This document shows, piece by piece, positions 36,664 through 47,856 of a stretch of 64,000 nt of DNA; within the stretch, counting starts at the first letter, position 1; every line of letters starts with the position of its first letter. Made by a program: the position numbers and the translations under genes. Below the pieces are notes generated by a model that saw nothing but the letters and a program-made list of their open reading frames with translations, searched no databases and was not told the DNA's origin. Source of the stretch: Lepidodermella squamata (Eukaryota; Gastrotricha); contig JBLDXI010000020.1 of NCBI GenBank assembly GCA_047495785.1, positions 1,364,001 to 1,428,000 on the forward strand, given 5' to 3'.

Positions 36664-39600
36664 TTATTGCAGGGCGTACCACCTCGGATTGACGATGGCG
36701 GTCCGCGAGCCTTTGATATCATTAAAATCAATAGGAGAAACAGACTCTTTGCTGAATAATTTGAAAAAAAAACATTCTAATTGGGGACAGATTTTTGGGA
36801 CAGAAATTGTTACCTGCGTTTGCCAGGGGGTAGAGCGTATTTATACAAAACGACGCCCAATCCAATTAGCAACGCAAGGCCTCCAATGCCACCTATAACG
36901 CCACCAATTATAGCCTGAATACAAACAAACTCATTTAACGATTTAACGATTAGAATGAAAAGCCATCCTTACAGGTGTATTGCCACAAGCAGCTCCGGAG
37001 CAAACAGCGGTTGAAGTTACGGTGACTGTAGTTGACGTTTTACTCGTAGATGTGCTGGTAGTTGTTGTAGTTGCACTTGAAGTCGACGTATTGTTCAACC
37101 AAATTGTCAACGTTGTCGAAGAAGAATAGGAAGGAACCCCCTTCAAATGTGAGAGAATTGAAAAGACTTAGCCATTCAATCTGCAGATACTTACATTGTC
37201 TTTGGCTTGAAGCACAATCGTAAAATTTGATCCAGCCGGAAAAGGCAAATAGTTGATAACATATATGTCAGATCCCAATCCGTTTCCATTCGGATAGCCG
37301 AAGTACGAATAGTAAGGGCCGACTGGGTAAAATACGAATAAGTTTACAAAATCACAATAAAGTAGAGAAAGATAATAACATGTAATGATGCGAAATGGAC
37401 ATTGATCAATTATTAAGCAAACGCCCAATCAATAATTTTACACAATGGACGTTCAAAACAATTAAAATGTATAGGTATAATAGGTTATTAATTGTTGCGC
37501 GGTCTAAACATCAAACGCACGAAAATTGAAACCGCAACAATACAATGCAATGCAGACACTCTAAATTTAAACACCCCTATGCTGTCATTTATTTGACGCT
37601 GAGAACATTTTCGTGTACCGACAATTCAGAACTTTCACTCAGAGTTGTCGCGTCATTTGAGAAACTGAAAACTGAGAAAAAATTTTCTGAGCGACAATTC
37701 ACTTGAACTGAATTAACATTCTGAAAATTTTCAGAAACCGGCCGGACAAATCAGAATGCGTTAATTCAATAATTTTTATTTACTAAAATCCGGGATCCGT
37801 GAAGTGACGACCACGATTAGGTATGTTAAGCAACAGACGCAATCGGATAAAAATTTCATAAAACCCCGTTACAAAGCGATAATTTTTCCTCGTAGGAATA
37901 AAGTGGGTCAATGACTTCGGAGTCAGTGAAGCGTAATCGAATCTGTCGCTCGATTCTTCGCCCACTGAATCAGCCCGATAAATTCTTAAACTAAGGAACT
38001 TAAAATAGATTTCGTGCGTTGCAGCTTTAAGCTCCTTTAATAGTTGAGATTTTTGATGTAGTTCCTCGGTGACGACATTCCGCTCAAACTGTCGTCGTTC
38101 ACTCAAATGTCATCCGCTCAAATGTCGTCACCGAGGAACTACATCAAAAATCTCAACTATTAAAGGAGCTTAAAGCTACAACGCACGAAATCTACAAACA
38201 AATTCGACAAAATTTCTCAACGAACTTAAAATAGATAATCAATTGCAGTTAGTAATGCACAGGCGGCAGGTCAAGCCTGATTCGCCATTATGACCTCGCT
38301 CACATTGAGAGCCGGCTTGTAACAAGACCCGACGGTGTGACCTCGTCCAAACAATATGTGATTCTGTTGTGGAAGCGGTGAGTCCCTTAACTTAGTGGAA
38401 AGCAGAAAGCCGTCAACACCATCATCATAGACTGCCTTTTGCCTTTGAATAAAAACTTGGTCCCATGGCTCACCCCGACTCTCTTATTTTGGGGCAGTTA
38501 TTTAGTAGATGTAATTGTGTATATTATTATGTATAATATCCATAAATTTCCTGCGTTGAAATCAGGGTAAAAAATTTCAAGCCACCTGAAGCATTGAGTT
38601 AGTTTACCCAACGGAACCTAACAGAGTGTTTTCATCAGCATTAACTTCCACTCAATAGTTTTGGCTTTGGTTAAGTAAGTGAAGAACAATTTGCTGCGGA
38701 GAGACTCAATAATTGAATGAGCTGTTATTGAATGCGAACCATGCAACTTTTGAATTTAGCGCCAAAAATGCAGTTTCCTAGGTTACACTTATTATTGAAA
38801 AAATATTTAAAATAAAAAATTACATTTATATAGTCAATTTAATTGTAATGTCCTTCACCACATGATTCCGTTTGGTTAATTATTCATAATTGACCTACTC
38901 CTTTTCAAAACGGTCGTGCTGTACGTATGAGCTGTTTGCTGTTCCCGTGTTTTGTTTAATTTTGACCTACTCCTTTTCATGGTCACAGCTCATTCAAAAT
39001 CTTATAATATCGATGCATCTTTGACATTTTTAGCTCCCATTGGTCTGCCATTGGTAGTTGCCCACGTGAGTTTTAGAAAATTATGCAAAAATCGTGCTAG
39101 TAAACATAGGTATGTTTCTACAAGATCTGAAAGGGGCTGGATAATCGGCATTGGAATCGCCATTTTTTCTCACTTGCATGGTGCAGGTGCTAGGTGCTCA
39201 TGTAATTACAAGCTGAAGTATATTGAAGAACTGATGATCAAGAGCCATCGACACGGATGTGTCGGCTCGAGGCGACCATCAAAGATCATCCTCCTTTCGC
39301 AGAGATCGGCTCTTCGGAGTGAACACGATCTGTAGGGCGTGGGGCAACGACTTGATACATTACTTGATTAGGTCGTGCATAATTTTTTAACTGCAAGCAT
39401 ATATTGAATTATGCAAAGCAATTAATCTCAATATCCTCAGTATGAACAGGGAAATGCCGTAGTTTTTACTGAAAAAGCCAAGTAGAGAATGTAAGTGCTT
39501 ACCTTGCTGAACCGAGTAAGTTATATTTCCATTCGTCGATTTATCATAATCCAAATCATACGCCGGGATCGTTGCGACATACTGATTTGGATATGGGCTG

Positions 39601-40916
39601 TTACGTATCAATCAATAATAACGTTAATGAGTTGAGTTAGAAAACCGCAACTAAAATACCTGTAAATTGAAACAGAAGTCGTCACTCCGACGTAGAATAG
39701 CGGGGTGTAGTTGTTTACTATGTTACGGTATAATAGTTATATACTAAGTGATCATCAGTGATATTATTTCTTTGTACCGTCATATACGCTTAGAGTCAAA
39801 GTTGCTGTCGAATATCTCAGTGTTGGTGTGTCGATGCAATAGACGGTACAAGTTGGAGCTGGAAGATCGCCGGTGTCTAAGTATTTGATGATACTGAAAA
39901 TTGAAAAACGAACCCAGACAATTTTCAAGTACCTAGGCTGTAAGTCTTTGAGAATAGCAATGTAGTGTTGGTGAAGGCTAGTTTTGATTCCATCGTATTG
40001 GTGCAGCCAGCTATTGCATAAAGAATAGAAGTTGCCGAACACGTCGAGCAAGTACATAGTCCTACAGCATTGAAGCCAGCATAGCTGCCAGACTGAAAAA
40101 CTTTACGTGCAGCACTTTTTGTGTTTAAATGGATGGCTCACCGCGCCCTCTGGAACATCAGTTCCAGAGTAAGTTGTAGTCGACCATGAGGGGCCACTGT
40201 CAGCAGCCTTTTCATCGAAATTACAATTTTCTATTTGGGCTTGATCATTCATTATTGGGTTATTTACCTGAACTTTGACTTTGATTACAACATCGTCTAA
40301 ATCGTTTCTGCCGATAATAATTTCTAAAAATAGCAAATAGCCAATGTCACCGCTGGAAATCTCACGTTCCATCCCAAGAGTAGAATCCGAGTGCGTAGGT
40401 TGGTGTAGTTGTCGCATTCAGCTTGGTAGTTCCCGTATTGACGTATATTTTGCAGCTTTTTGTAGTTCCCTGAGTTGAGCAGTAGGAATCTGAAATTGAA
40501 ACTTTATTGCTTAATTTTGCTGACATTTTATCATCTGTCATACCGCTAGTAGTAAATAGTCCTCCAAACCACGATGTGTACCTATTATCAATACGTTTTA
40601 AGTCGTTCAAACGGCCTTAATCAGTTACCTTGGAGACGCTCCAGAGGTAGCTATAATCACATATTATCACAGGTTTTAAGATGAAGTTTATTGAGCATTT
40701 GACTTACCTAGACCAGACACATTGCACAAAACGGATCCGCTGGTTACGTCTTCGCGAACGTAGACATAACCATCAGATGCCACGGGGTAGACTGTGAGAG
40801 TGCATCGCACTTTAATCAGATTAGTTTGTGTTAATTTTCCTGATTATCTGCTTAAACATACCTCTCAGGACTATGCTAAAAAAGATGACAAGCCAAATAT
40901 TTGCTATTTCATTCAT
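36664..40916 (-). CDS. Compact single-pass cadherin-family membrane protein
   Basis: Fourteen exons: 40916-40862, 40809-40708, 40650-40629, 40581-40544, 40489-40366, 40307-40142, 40092-39933, 39876-39778, 39717-39660, 39597-39503, 37322-37195, 37140-36973, 36914-36814 and 36751-36664. All phases agree and give about 467 residues. An N-terminal signal peptide (IWLVIFFSIVL) is followed by about three cadherin-like repeats. The clearest junction is TLTLSVYDVNNYTPLF, matching DVNDNAPxF, then TIPAYDLDYDKSTNGNITYS (AxDxDxGxNGxIxYS) and FTIVLQAKDNGVPS. A Thr-rich stalk precedes one membrane span (IIGGVIGGIGGLALLIGLGV) and a tail of about 35 residues without a catenin motif. Calcium-dependent adhesion is inferred; earlier repeats are degenerate. 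Exon 3 is only 22 nt, and intron 10 (2.2 kb) carries an inverted repeat. Confidence 0.82.
38006..38194. repeat. Near-perfect 74-bp inverted repeat (hairpin) in a cadherin intron
   Basis: Arms 38006-38079 and 38121-38194 are reverse complements with one mismatch (a G:U pair in RNA), around a 41-nt loop. Both arms read, outward from the loop, as NVVTEELHQKSQLLKELK followed by A/T-THEIY, so the duplicated sequence looks derived from a protein-coding fragment. A 15-bp direct copy (GAACTTAAAATAGAT) lies just outside each arm at 37996-38010 and 38222-38236. A transcript crossing it would form a long double-stranded stem. Confidence 0.85.
38891..38979. repeat. 17-bp direct repeat pair
   Basis: TGACCTACTCCTTTTCA occurs at 38891-38907 and again at 38963-38979 within the same large intron. 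Nothing further is recognised between the copies. Confidence 0.6.
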
Positions 40917-41092
40917 TGATCTATAATGTGGATTGGCTCACTACAGCTCATGACTGAGTCGTGATAACTGTGACGCGTTGAGTTGCTTGGCTACGGCGTG
41001 TTTATTGAGTTCGCTGGTTGTAGGGTGCTCATTTTCTCTCATTCTTTTCTGCTTTCTTGAATAGATATTTTCGCCGTATTTATTTAGTTGAA

Positions 41093-41501
41093 ATGGTCTG
41101 CTTGCCGTGCATCGTGATTCCAATTTTTCTATGGATTTTCCACAAGGTATGTCCCACAATTTTTTTATGCAACACTTTTCAATCATTTCATGTTTTCTAT
41201 TTAGTTCATTCGACCTTTGATCGTTGCCATCTATCCTCCAGCTGCAAAATGGCTCGGAATGAACCCAGCACCTGAAAGCGCTGAGAAGGTCGAGCCAAAA
41301 ACATCAACTGATGAAGCGAAAGAAGACTCAAACTCTGGTAGTGAATCTGCTTCCGGTTCCGAAAACAGGACTCCAGCTAACGGTGTGCCTCTTCGCCGCT
41401 CTACCAGAAAGAGTGCTCAGCGAGGCGCTGCTGCTGAGGTGAGTATTATCGTAATTTCTTTTCGTTGATAAAAACGCTATTTAATTTAGGTCAGCAGCTA
41501 A
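41093..41501 (+). CDS. UPF0729 protein, C18orf32 homologue
   Basis: Three exons, 41093-41146, 41205-41438 and 41490-41501, give 99 residues; the last exon adds only VSS and the stop. The N-terminus MVCLPCIVIPIFLWIFHKFI is nearly identical in pattern to human C18orf32 (MVCxPCIVIPxLLWIxxKF). The short N-terminal hydrophobic segment and Cys pair fit the reported ER/lipid-droplet association of that family. The tail is longer than in vertebrates, Ser/Glu-rich, then basic (RRSTRKSAQRG). The molecular role is not established. TTTATTTAG ends 5 nt before the ATG, and CAATAAA lies near 41687. Confidence 0.9.
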
Positions 41502-42455
41502 CTTTCCCCGTGTGTAGCATGGTTCAATGACCAGCTCAGGCTGTCGGTGTTTTCTTACTTTCTAATTCAGCCTGGTTTTGAATCCGGCCGATCCGTTTTA
41601 ATGGAGCTTATTTCGTTGTATTTCTAAGCAATTTGCTTGTTGTTATTATTGTATCCTAAGGAATAATGAAATGTTCGAATTGTCTTCAATAAAAAAATGA
41701 CCGTTAACTGTAGGCTTGTGTTTGAGATTTCACCTTAACCTTGGTAGCAGTAACTTGAAGTGCCAGGAAAACAAGAGAACATATTATGGCTCCCCGACCG
41801 TTCGATCAATCGTAGCATTGCCCAGAGGTTAATACGGTCTTTAATTGAGGGTAACAGTGAAGAACGCGGGTTGTGTGCCGTTGAATAACCCGAGAGAAGC
41901 TGAATTCCGATGTGTAAAAAGTACAGTGAATTAGCTAATGTTTAATAGCGAAAAAGATAGCTATTTCGGAAATGTACATGAACACCACGACGACCCACGA
42001 TTGATCGGACTGAAGACCTTTAAGCCGGACCCTAATCCTTGATGCAGGCTATCCAGCTTACATGGTATTCCCATTCCGCTTTTTATTATGCCTGATTTGT
42101 CGATTTGCGATACACTGCTAGTGACTGAGGATTGATGGATTGGCATTTCAAGCCTGCATATGCCAAACATTTTTATATCGGGATTTAAGATATTTCTGGA
42201 ACCATTAGCCAATTGTTAGCATATCATCCTTCTTTTATTTTTCATTTAAAAAGACTGAACAACCCATTCTGAACGTATTGCAGTGAAGAGATAACAGAAC
42301 ACGTTTCCACAAAATACATACTAAACCGTAGGCATCCATAACTTTTGGCCTTCGAATAAACGAGATGTGGAGCTATGAGCCAACAGCAAATCATATAGTA
42401 ATGAATAAATGTTAACGATATCATAGTTTAAATCACAAGAGCAAAGTTGAAAGCG
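41502..42455. other. Spacer between convergent genes
   Basis: Holds the 3' UTRs of the UPF0729 gene and PDIA6. Minus-strand frames at 41961-42212 and 42242-42424 have no domain content and lack splice logic. Confidence 0.45.
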
Positions 42456-44032
42456 TTACAGCTCGTCGTCGTCGCGGTGCGAGGGTTGACGTCTGCGTTC
42501 AATGAGAGGATCGTCGAGAGGTTCCAGTTCGGGCAGGTCTTCATCGTCGATTGAGGTTGTAGACGTTTCCTTTTTGATTTCCTGATAAAATGATCACATG
42601 AATAAAACATTATAACTAATTTTGAACTACAACTAACCATGTCTTTGCCGTCCCACTTCTTGCTATTTCCGACAGCAGGAAGGGAGTTGCCGTAAACAGA
42701 CTGCAGCGATGCAGATCCTTGACCGAATGACACATCACGAAGGAATTCACCAATTCCGCGGTCGCTGAAAGGGCCTAGTAGAAGACTGAACTTCATCTTC
42801 TTTGAGCTCAGGACAGCCATCGCTGGATAGCCTGCGCCACCAAGATTGAGAGACTTCTCGAGCTCAGGGTACACACCAGCTTCAGTCCACAGCCACCCCC
42901 ACATGTTCTTCTTGAATTTGGCAGCTTGCTCACGGAGGGTTTGCAAGTACTTGTTGCGGCAAGATGATTGGCAATCATAGAGAACAGGGAGAACAGAAAC
43001 TACGCACAGCGGATGCTGTTGGCAAGCCTCGTCAAATTCGGACTGTGCAGTAAGCTGGACGACCTCCGGTGGAGGGATGCTGTCAATAGCTTTCTCGGTA
43101 GCCCATGCAACGATGTCTGAGGCCGTACGACCACCGTCGTAATCCTGAGCGGCATCGGTCCATGAGCCATCTTTCTTACCACCAGCGAACCACTTGATTG
43201 TGGGGTATCCTTGAATTTGGAAACGACCAGCCAGAACAGTCTGGGCAGTAGCATCAACTGCTCCAAGACGAACTTTGCCCTTAAGCTCTTTCGCGGCTTT
43301 CGCCCATTCAGGTGCAAGACGTTTGCCTAAATTCAATAAATCGTAATTAAAACGAACAAAACAATAATGGTGATGACTCACAATGGCCACACCATGGAGC
43401 GTGGAAGGCAACAACCCAAAGATCATTTGATTTCATAACGGTCTTCTCGAAATTGACGTCAGTAAGCTGTTCGACATCTTTCGCTTCGAAACCAGCGTGA
43501 GAATCATCGCTACCAGAGTTGGATCCACCAGATCCAGAAGAGCCACCACCAGAGAGACGAGCTTTAACAACCTTAGCCAAATGAGACATGGCACTCTCCA
43601 CAATGGCATCAGCAGTGCGGCCTCCATTGTAATCGATTGGCTGAGATTGACCGGCAACGAAGATTTTGATCGTAGGAAAGCCGCGAATTCCATACTGGCC
43701 ACCAAGAGATTTGTGCTCATCGGCGTTAACTGCGCCGACTTTGACGACACCCTGAATAGAACAGTTTTAGATTACTTGAGCTGATAGCTTGAAACTGAGT
43801 CTAATACCTTTAGGGCTTTAGCAGCTTTCTTCCACTCAGGAGTGAGTGCCTGACAATGTCCACACCAAGGAGCGTAAAATTCAACAACATAAACCGGTGC
43901 GCCTCCTTTGATCACTTCGCTATCAAAATTCGACGGTGTCAGCTCGACAACACTGTCACCAGGACCATACATGCAGGACGCAGCATGGAATGACAAGAAA
44001 AGAGCTGCAACGTACGATAATATGTGAACCAT
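42456..44032 (-). CDS. PDIA6: Protein disulfide-isomerase A6 (P5)
   Basis: Four exons: 44032-43808, 43751-43382, 43326-42638 and 42581-42456, about 469 residues. A cleavable signal peptide ([17 protein letters not shown]) leads. Two thioredoxin domains each carry an intact active site: FYAPWCGHC near residue 55 and FHAPWCGHC near 190, separated by a Gly/Ser-rich linker. A third, inactive thioredoxin-like domain follows, with [18 protein letters not shown] and the [19 protein letters not shown] block typical of P5. The C-terminus is acidic and ends in DDEL, an ER-retrieval signal. The enzyme forms and reshuffles disulfides in the ER. The second active-site Cys codon is split by an intron in phase 1. 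An AG lies 16 nt before the ATG. Confidence 0.96.
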
Positions 44033-46027
44033 AATAGATTAATAATCACTAAAAGATTCGTGAAGACCGATTAATTAAATGAGCTTAGCAGGAACAAAGA
44101 GCCTAAGCAGAAATTCTGAAAATGGAAAATCATTGAAAAATAACTCGAGATAAAACAAACTGAAAGAAAGAGAAGACTTTAATAGAGCCGTAGCAAGGGA
44201 ACAATACCTGCGTATGCAATGCAATTATATTGCAGCACTAATGTCACACGTCATGCGCAAAGGTACACGTCGGCATAGAAATTCCTAAAACCCGCGTGCC
44301 ACGTATGATTTGCACATGATATAAACACATATTTATAATTTCTGTATTTCTTTTTTTTGAAAATAAAACTAATTTTTATATATTTTCCCTGTTTTTGTGG
44401 TCATATTTTACAGGTGAGCCGCATGTGATTTTACCAAACTAGGTTTTGCTTTTTCCTTTTTGTTTTCTGGTTTTCCTATTTTCTTACCCGGCATCTCCGG
44501 ACTTTGGCAGTTCTGCGGTAGCCAGTGAAGCTTTGTAATGTTCTATTACGCGGTAAGTTTATTTTTTGTTCGAGTTACACGGCGCATATTATGCATATTA
44601 TGTGTGATTTGAGATTTTGCACGAGCCAAGTCAATCTGCTTCTTGCTGGTCCTTTGCTGGTTGGTTCCCGAGTGTCTTGTTGCCTGTTGTCTTTTGCATT
44701 GCAATCACGCGTACTACGCGCAAACGCCCAACCGGATGGGCGAGAGTTGGCCAGTTGGCCAGTTGGTCTGGCTAGCTCATCTCTTGCCTGTTCGTATGGT
44801 TTAACCTGCGTCGTAGCCAGTGAATGGGATTTGATTGTTTTTGGGGTCATTTTTGCGTGATTTGATTTTGACGGATTTGATTTGAAAGTTTCTTTTGATT
44901 TGATTGCCCCAGTCGGGACAGTCCAGGTCTATTCCAGGCCTGGACGAAAAACTTGAAAAATGCCAACAATTGATATTTCAGGCCTTCGTTTGTATATATT
45001 TAGGCCTGTATTGAGAAACCCAGGGCCTATTCTGGGCATGTTTCAGGCTTGAACTTTTCCACCCTGCATCGCCATCCGATTAACACTTATATAATACACC
45101 TGAGTTGCATTTTTATAGCATTTATCTTTATTTTTACATATTCAATCGAATATCAATAATAGGATAGCCTCAAAATAGCTTAAATGCGATGGATAGAATG
45201 CTAGTTGCACAAAGATCTGATTCAGCTTTTCAACAATTTTGCCAATGATTTTAAGTAATAGAGTTGGTACCGCAGAAAACCCAGAAGACCCCATGGTAAC
45301 TGGTTCGGAAATTTTGGTTAATTTTGGTGAACTGTTTGCGTTTTACTGTTTGGGATACGCGGTAGTGTCAATTTAGCAACCGTCAGAGTATCAAACCGAC
45401 GCGTTTCAGCATTGTTGATTTACTCATGGTCTGCTTCATTCTAATCTAACACTTAGTTAGGTACCTACTTGACGAAGTAAAATAAAATTCGATTACACGG
45501 TTCGTAATCAACACCGTCCAAGAATGTCGATTGTTTATTTCCAAATATTTAGCCCTAGACGCAGTCTCACATTAACATACCTATATCCGCTAAACGCAAC
45601 ATACATGTAATATCGTGTAACTCCACTAAAAACCTATGATCAAGATACCTCACATAAAGATGTCAAATACAAATATCCTCGCAGTTGCTAGTTCTGTTGG
45701 CATGGATATCAGATTCCTGTACACAATTTATGCGGCCCCACGATTCCATCACATGAAAAATTTACGACACCTAACACCCTTTAAGTGTTTTCACTTAATA
45801 ATTGTATACGCAATGAGAATTCCACCTGGTGTTGAAAATATTCCACCCGTTAAAGCCAGACAAAGAGAAATCGACCGTACTGACAACATGTGGCAAAAAC
45901 GCATCATGATTTTTGCGCTGAATTATAAAAATATACTGATGCCCAACTCTAGATTGATTTATTTGCTTGAAATAAGGTTAGCGACGATTAATATGCTGGA
46001 TGTGATTGTAATGCAAAATGCCATAGC
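44033..46027. other. Intergenic; short tandem GGCCAGTT units
   Basis: Two kilobases between PDIA6 and its relative. Near 44745-44765 the unit GTTGGCCA repeats, and around 44930-45040 short CAGGCCT elements recur. Frames at 44525-44860 and 45636-46043 show no domain. PDIA6 promoter elements are presumably here. Confidence 0.4.
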
Positions 46028-46611
46028 TCAATGTTCCATTTGAACAGCCCACGTGGCTAAACTCGAAGCAGTCATTCTTCCGTGATATTGAGTCACATTG
46101 CAAAGTGATTTCCCTCGATTGGGAAGCCGATATATTTTTGGATAACTTATAACTTTGAATCTCCTAGCTAGGCCTCTTGATTTGGCAGCATTCACAGCAC
46201 CGAACCGCACCTGTCCGACAAGCAATTTTGCGGCCATTGCCCACTCTGGCGCCAGTTTTATACCTACAGAAAAATATCGAGATGTAGGAAACATCAACGC
46301 CAGTGATATCTTAGTTGAAAAAAATTCTGGCCATGTGTTTAGCACTATTAACACTTCTAGGAATCAAAATTCTGACGTGATCTCTGTTTAGAAGGCTTTT
46401 CTCGTGGAAAAACATGGCTTGATTTACAGATGCTACACCAAGTTGTATGAAAAACAACCATCCATGGATCATTTGAGGCAAGGACTACTGCATCGAAATT
46501 GCTTGTCGTCAGTTGTTCGACATTAACGCTCATGAAACCATTTTCAGCAGCAGCCGCTAGAATTGCTATTAACGGGTTAATAATAAAGAAGTATTTCGGA
46601 AGGAAACACAT
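46028..46611 (-). CDS. Single-domain PDIA6-like protein with CSIC active site
   Basis: Two exons, 46611-46428 and 46263-46028, give about 139 residues. A signal-like N-terminus (YFFIINPLIAILAAAAE) is followed by one thioredoxin fold: VNVEQLTTSNFDAVVL, DPWMVVFHTTWCSIC, then LAPEWAMAAKLLVGQVRFGAV. It aligns with the second catalytic domain of the adjacent PDIA6 ([14 protein letters not shown]... [14 protein letters not shown]). The intron splits the second active-site Cys codon in the same phase, so it arose by duplication of that domain. The active site is CSIC instead of CGHC, and there is no KDEL-type ending, so it may be secreted or degenerate. TTTTCAG ends 2 nt before the ATG. Confidence 0.78.
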
Positions 46612-47856
46612 TTCTGAAAAATCGAGTGTCGCTTCTTGCTGTCTTTACAAGGAATTTCTGGAATTCCTCAACTAAATTTATGTCAACATTTGATCAGTGT
46701 AAATGCCAACGAGGCTGGCGGGAGAAATTCTCAACCAAAACACATTTTTATTTCCAACTGTTCAATTAATTAACACGTTCAATAAGCATTAGACAGAGAA
46801 GCAGAAAGGATGCAACGGCACACCATCAAAGAAAGAAATAACTAGGAGCCAAGTTTGCTCACGTCACGTTCTCTCTAACATTCATTCAGAAAAAACCTCC
46901 ATCCTTGTTCAATACTTATTGATAACCGTAAACTTTCATCGTTTTAAGGAAATAACTACATGCTCTAGTGTGATCTCGAGTATCCCCACGATAATCCCCC
47001 TTCAGTCTGCGGCGATTTATGAGATTTTCCGTCAAATAATAACCACACATTGTTGTAGTAATATGCTAATGGAAACGACGCGCATAATGCGCAAGAACCT
47101 ATCGATCTGATCCTGAAGATCGTACATTATAAAAGGCCGGCGAACTGACGGCATATAGGCACGCAGAAGTCGAACTTTCAGATGAACAGCACAATAGATG
47201 TTACTCCAATGATTTATATTATGATTTCGAGTCAGATAATTAATTATTCAACAAAAAATAAAATTTTGAAAACGATGAGTTAAAACGTGACCTATTTGCG
47301 AAGATTCAAGTAAGCTTGAAGATGATGCACAATTATTCCTACGCAAATAAGTCACATCTTTAATAAACAAAAAATGCACAATCAAGCAGTTCTAATTGAC
47401 TTAGTATGTATAAATAGCGCGAATATATCGCAGCGCTCTTCGAACAAAAAAGAACATTGATATACCTATCAGTATTATCAAAGTCATGGCGAATGTGGTA
47501 CGCGAACAATGAAGATCACAGACAGTGTTGACAGACTCGAACAGAATTTGAAAGAAAGTTTCACGCAACTGCCCCGGTGAACGCACCATCAACGTTGCAT
47601 TTTCTTCAACGGCCGTGAAGATAATCAAGCGAGATTGCAATTATAACGAGACATTCAAGCGAAAGAAATATACTGCTGATCTACCTCGTAGTCAGTGCGT
47701 CTACGAAAGGTACTCGTTAAACAGGATATAAAAAATAGTAGAGAACCATATGGCAGTTTGAGTCAAGAAACGCACGCTAGAATGCGCTATTATTATGATC
47801 ATTATCGTTAGTCTTTATATATTGAGTAAAATCTTAACGAATAAATATGACTCGGG
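46612..47856. other. Intergenic with a TATA-like element and one small membrane ORF
   Basis: A TATAAAAGGC sequence at about 47129 (plus) is followed within 100 bp only by a 33-codon frame, so the transcript it might drive is unknown. The small minus-strand frame is listed separately. Confidence 0.35.
47401..47589 (-). CDS. Possible small single-span membrane protein (62 aa)
   Basis: From the ATG at 47589 the frame encodes a short polar part with two Cys, a strong membrane span (TLIILIGISMFFFV) and a basic tail (RRALRYIR). The frame is open to 47640 without an ATG. No homologue is recognised and no upstream exon was found; it could be a terminal exon or a chance frame. Confidence 0.3.
   Translation of the reverse strand: MVRSPGQLRETFFQILFESVNTVCDLHCSRTTFAMTLIILIGISMFFFVRRALRYIRAIYTY

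Noticed and set aside
37783-38106. 107-codon minus-strand frame covering the left hairpin arm
   Set aside because: Only the part inside the arm is duplicated; the rest has no recognised motif and no start context. It was kept as evidence about the hairpin's origin, not as a gene.
38952-39335. 127-codon plus-strand frame in the cadherin intron
   Set aside because: No domain, no splice context and AT-rich composition; likely chance.
40308-40365. Shorter cadherin intron ending at TATTTTTAG (42 nt)
   Set aside because: That acceptor breaks the cadherin frame; the AG 15 nt further on (CGGCAG) gives a typical 58-nt intron and restores DLDDVVIKVKVQ.
45636-46043. 135-codon plus-strand frame overlapping the PDI relative
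   Set aside because: Ile/Met-rich product from AT-rich DNA, ending inside the opposite coding exon; no motif.
47125-47170. TATAAAAGGC promoter-like sequence
   Set aside because: No plausible gene follows on the plus strand, so it is not annotated as a promoter.
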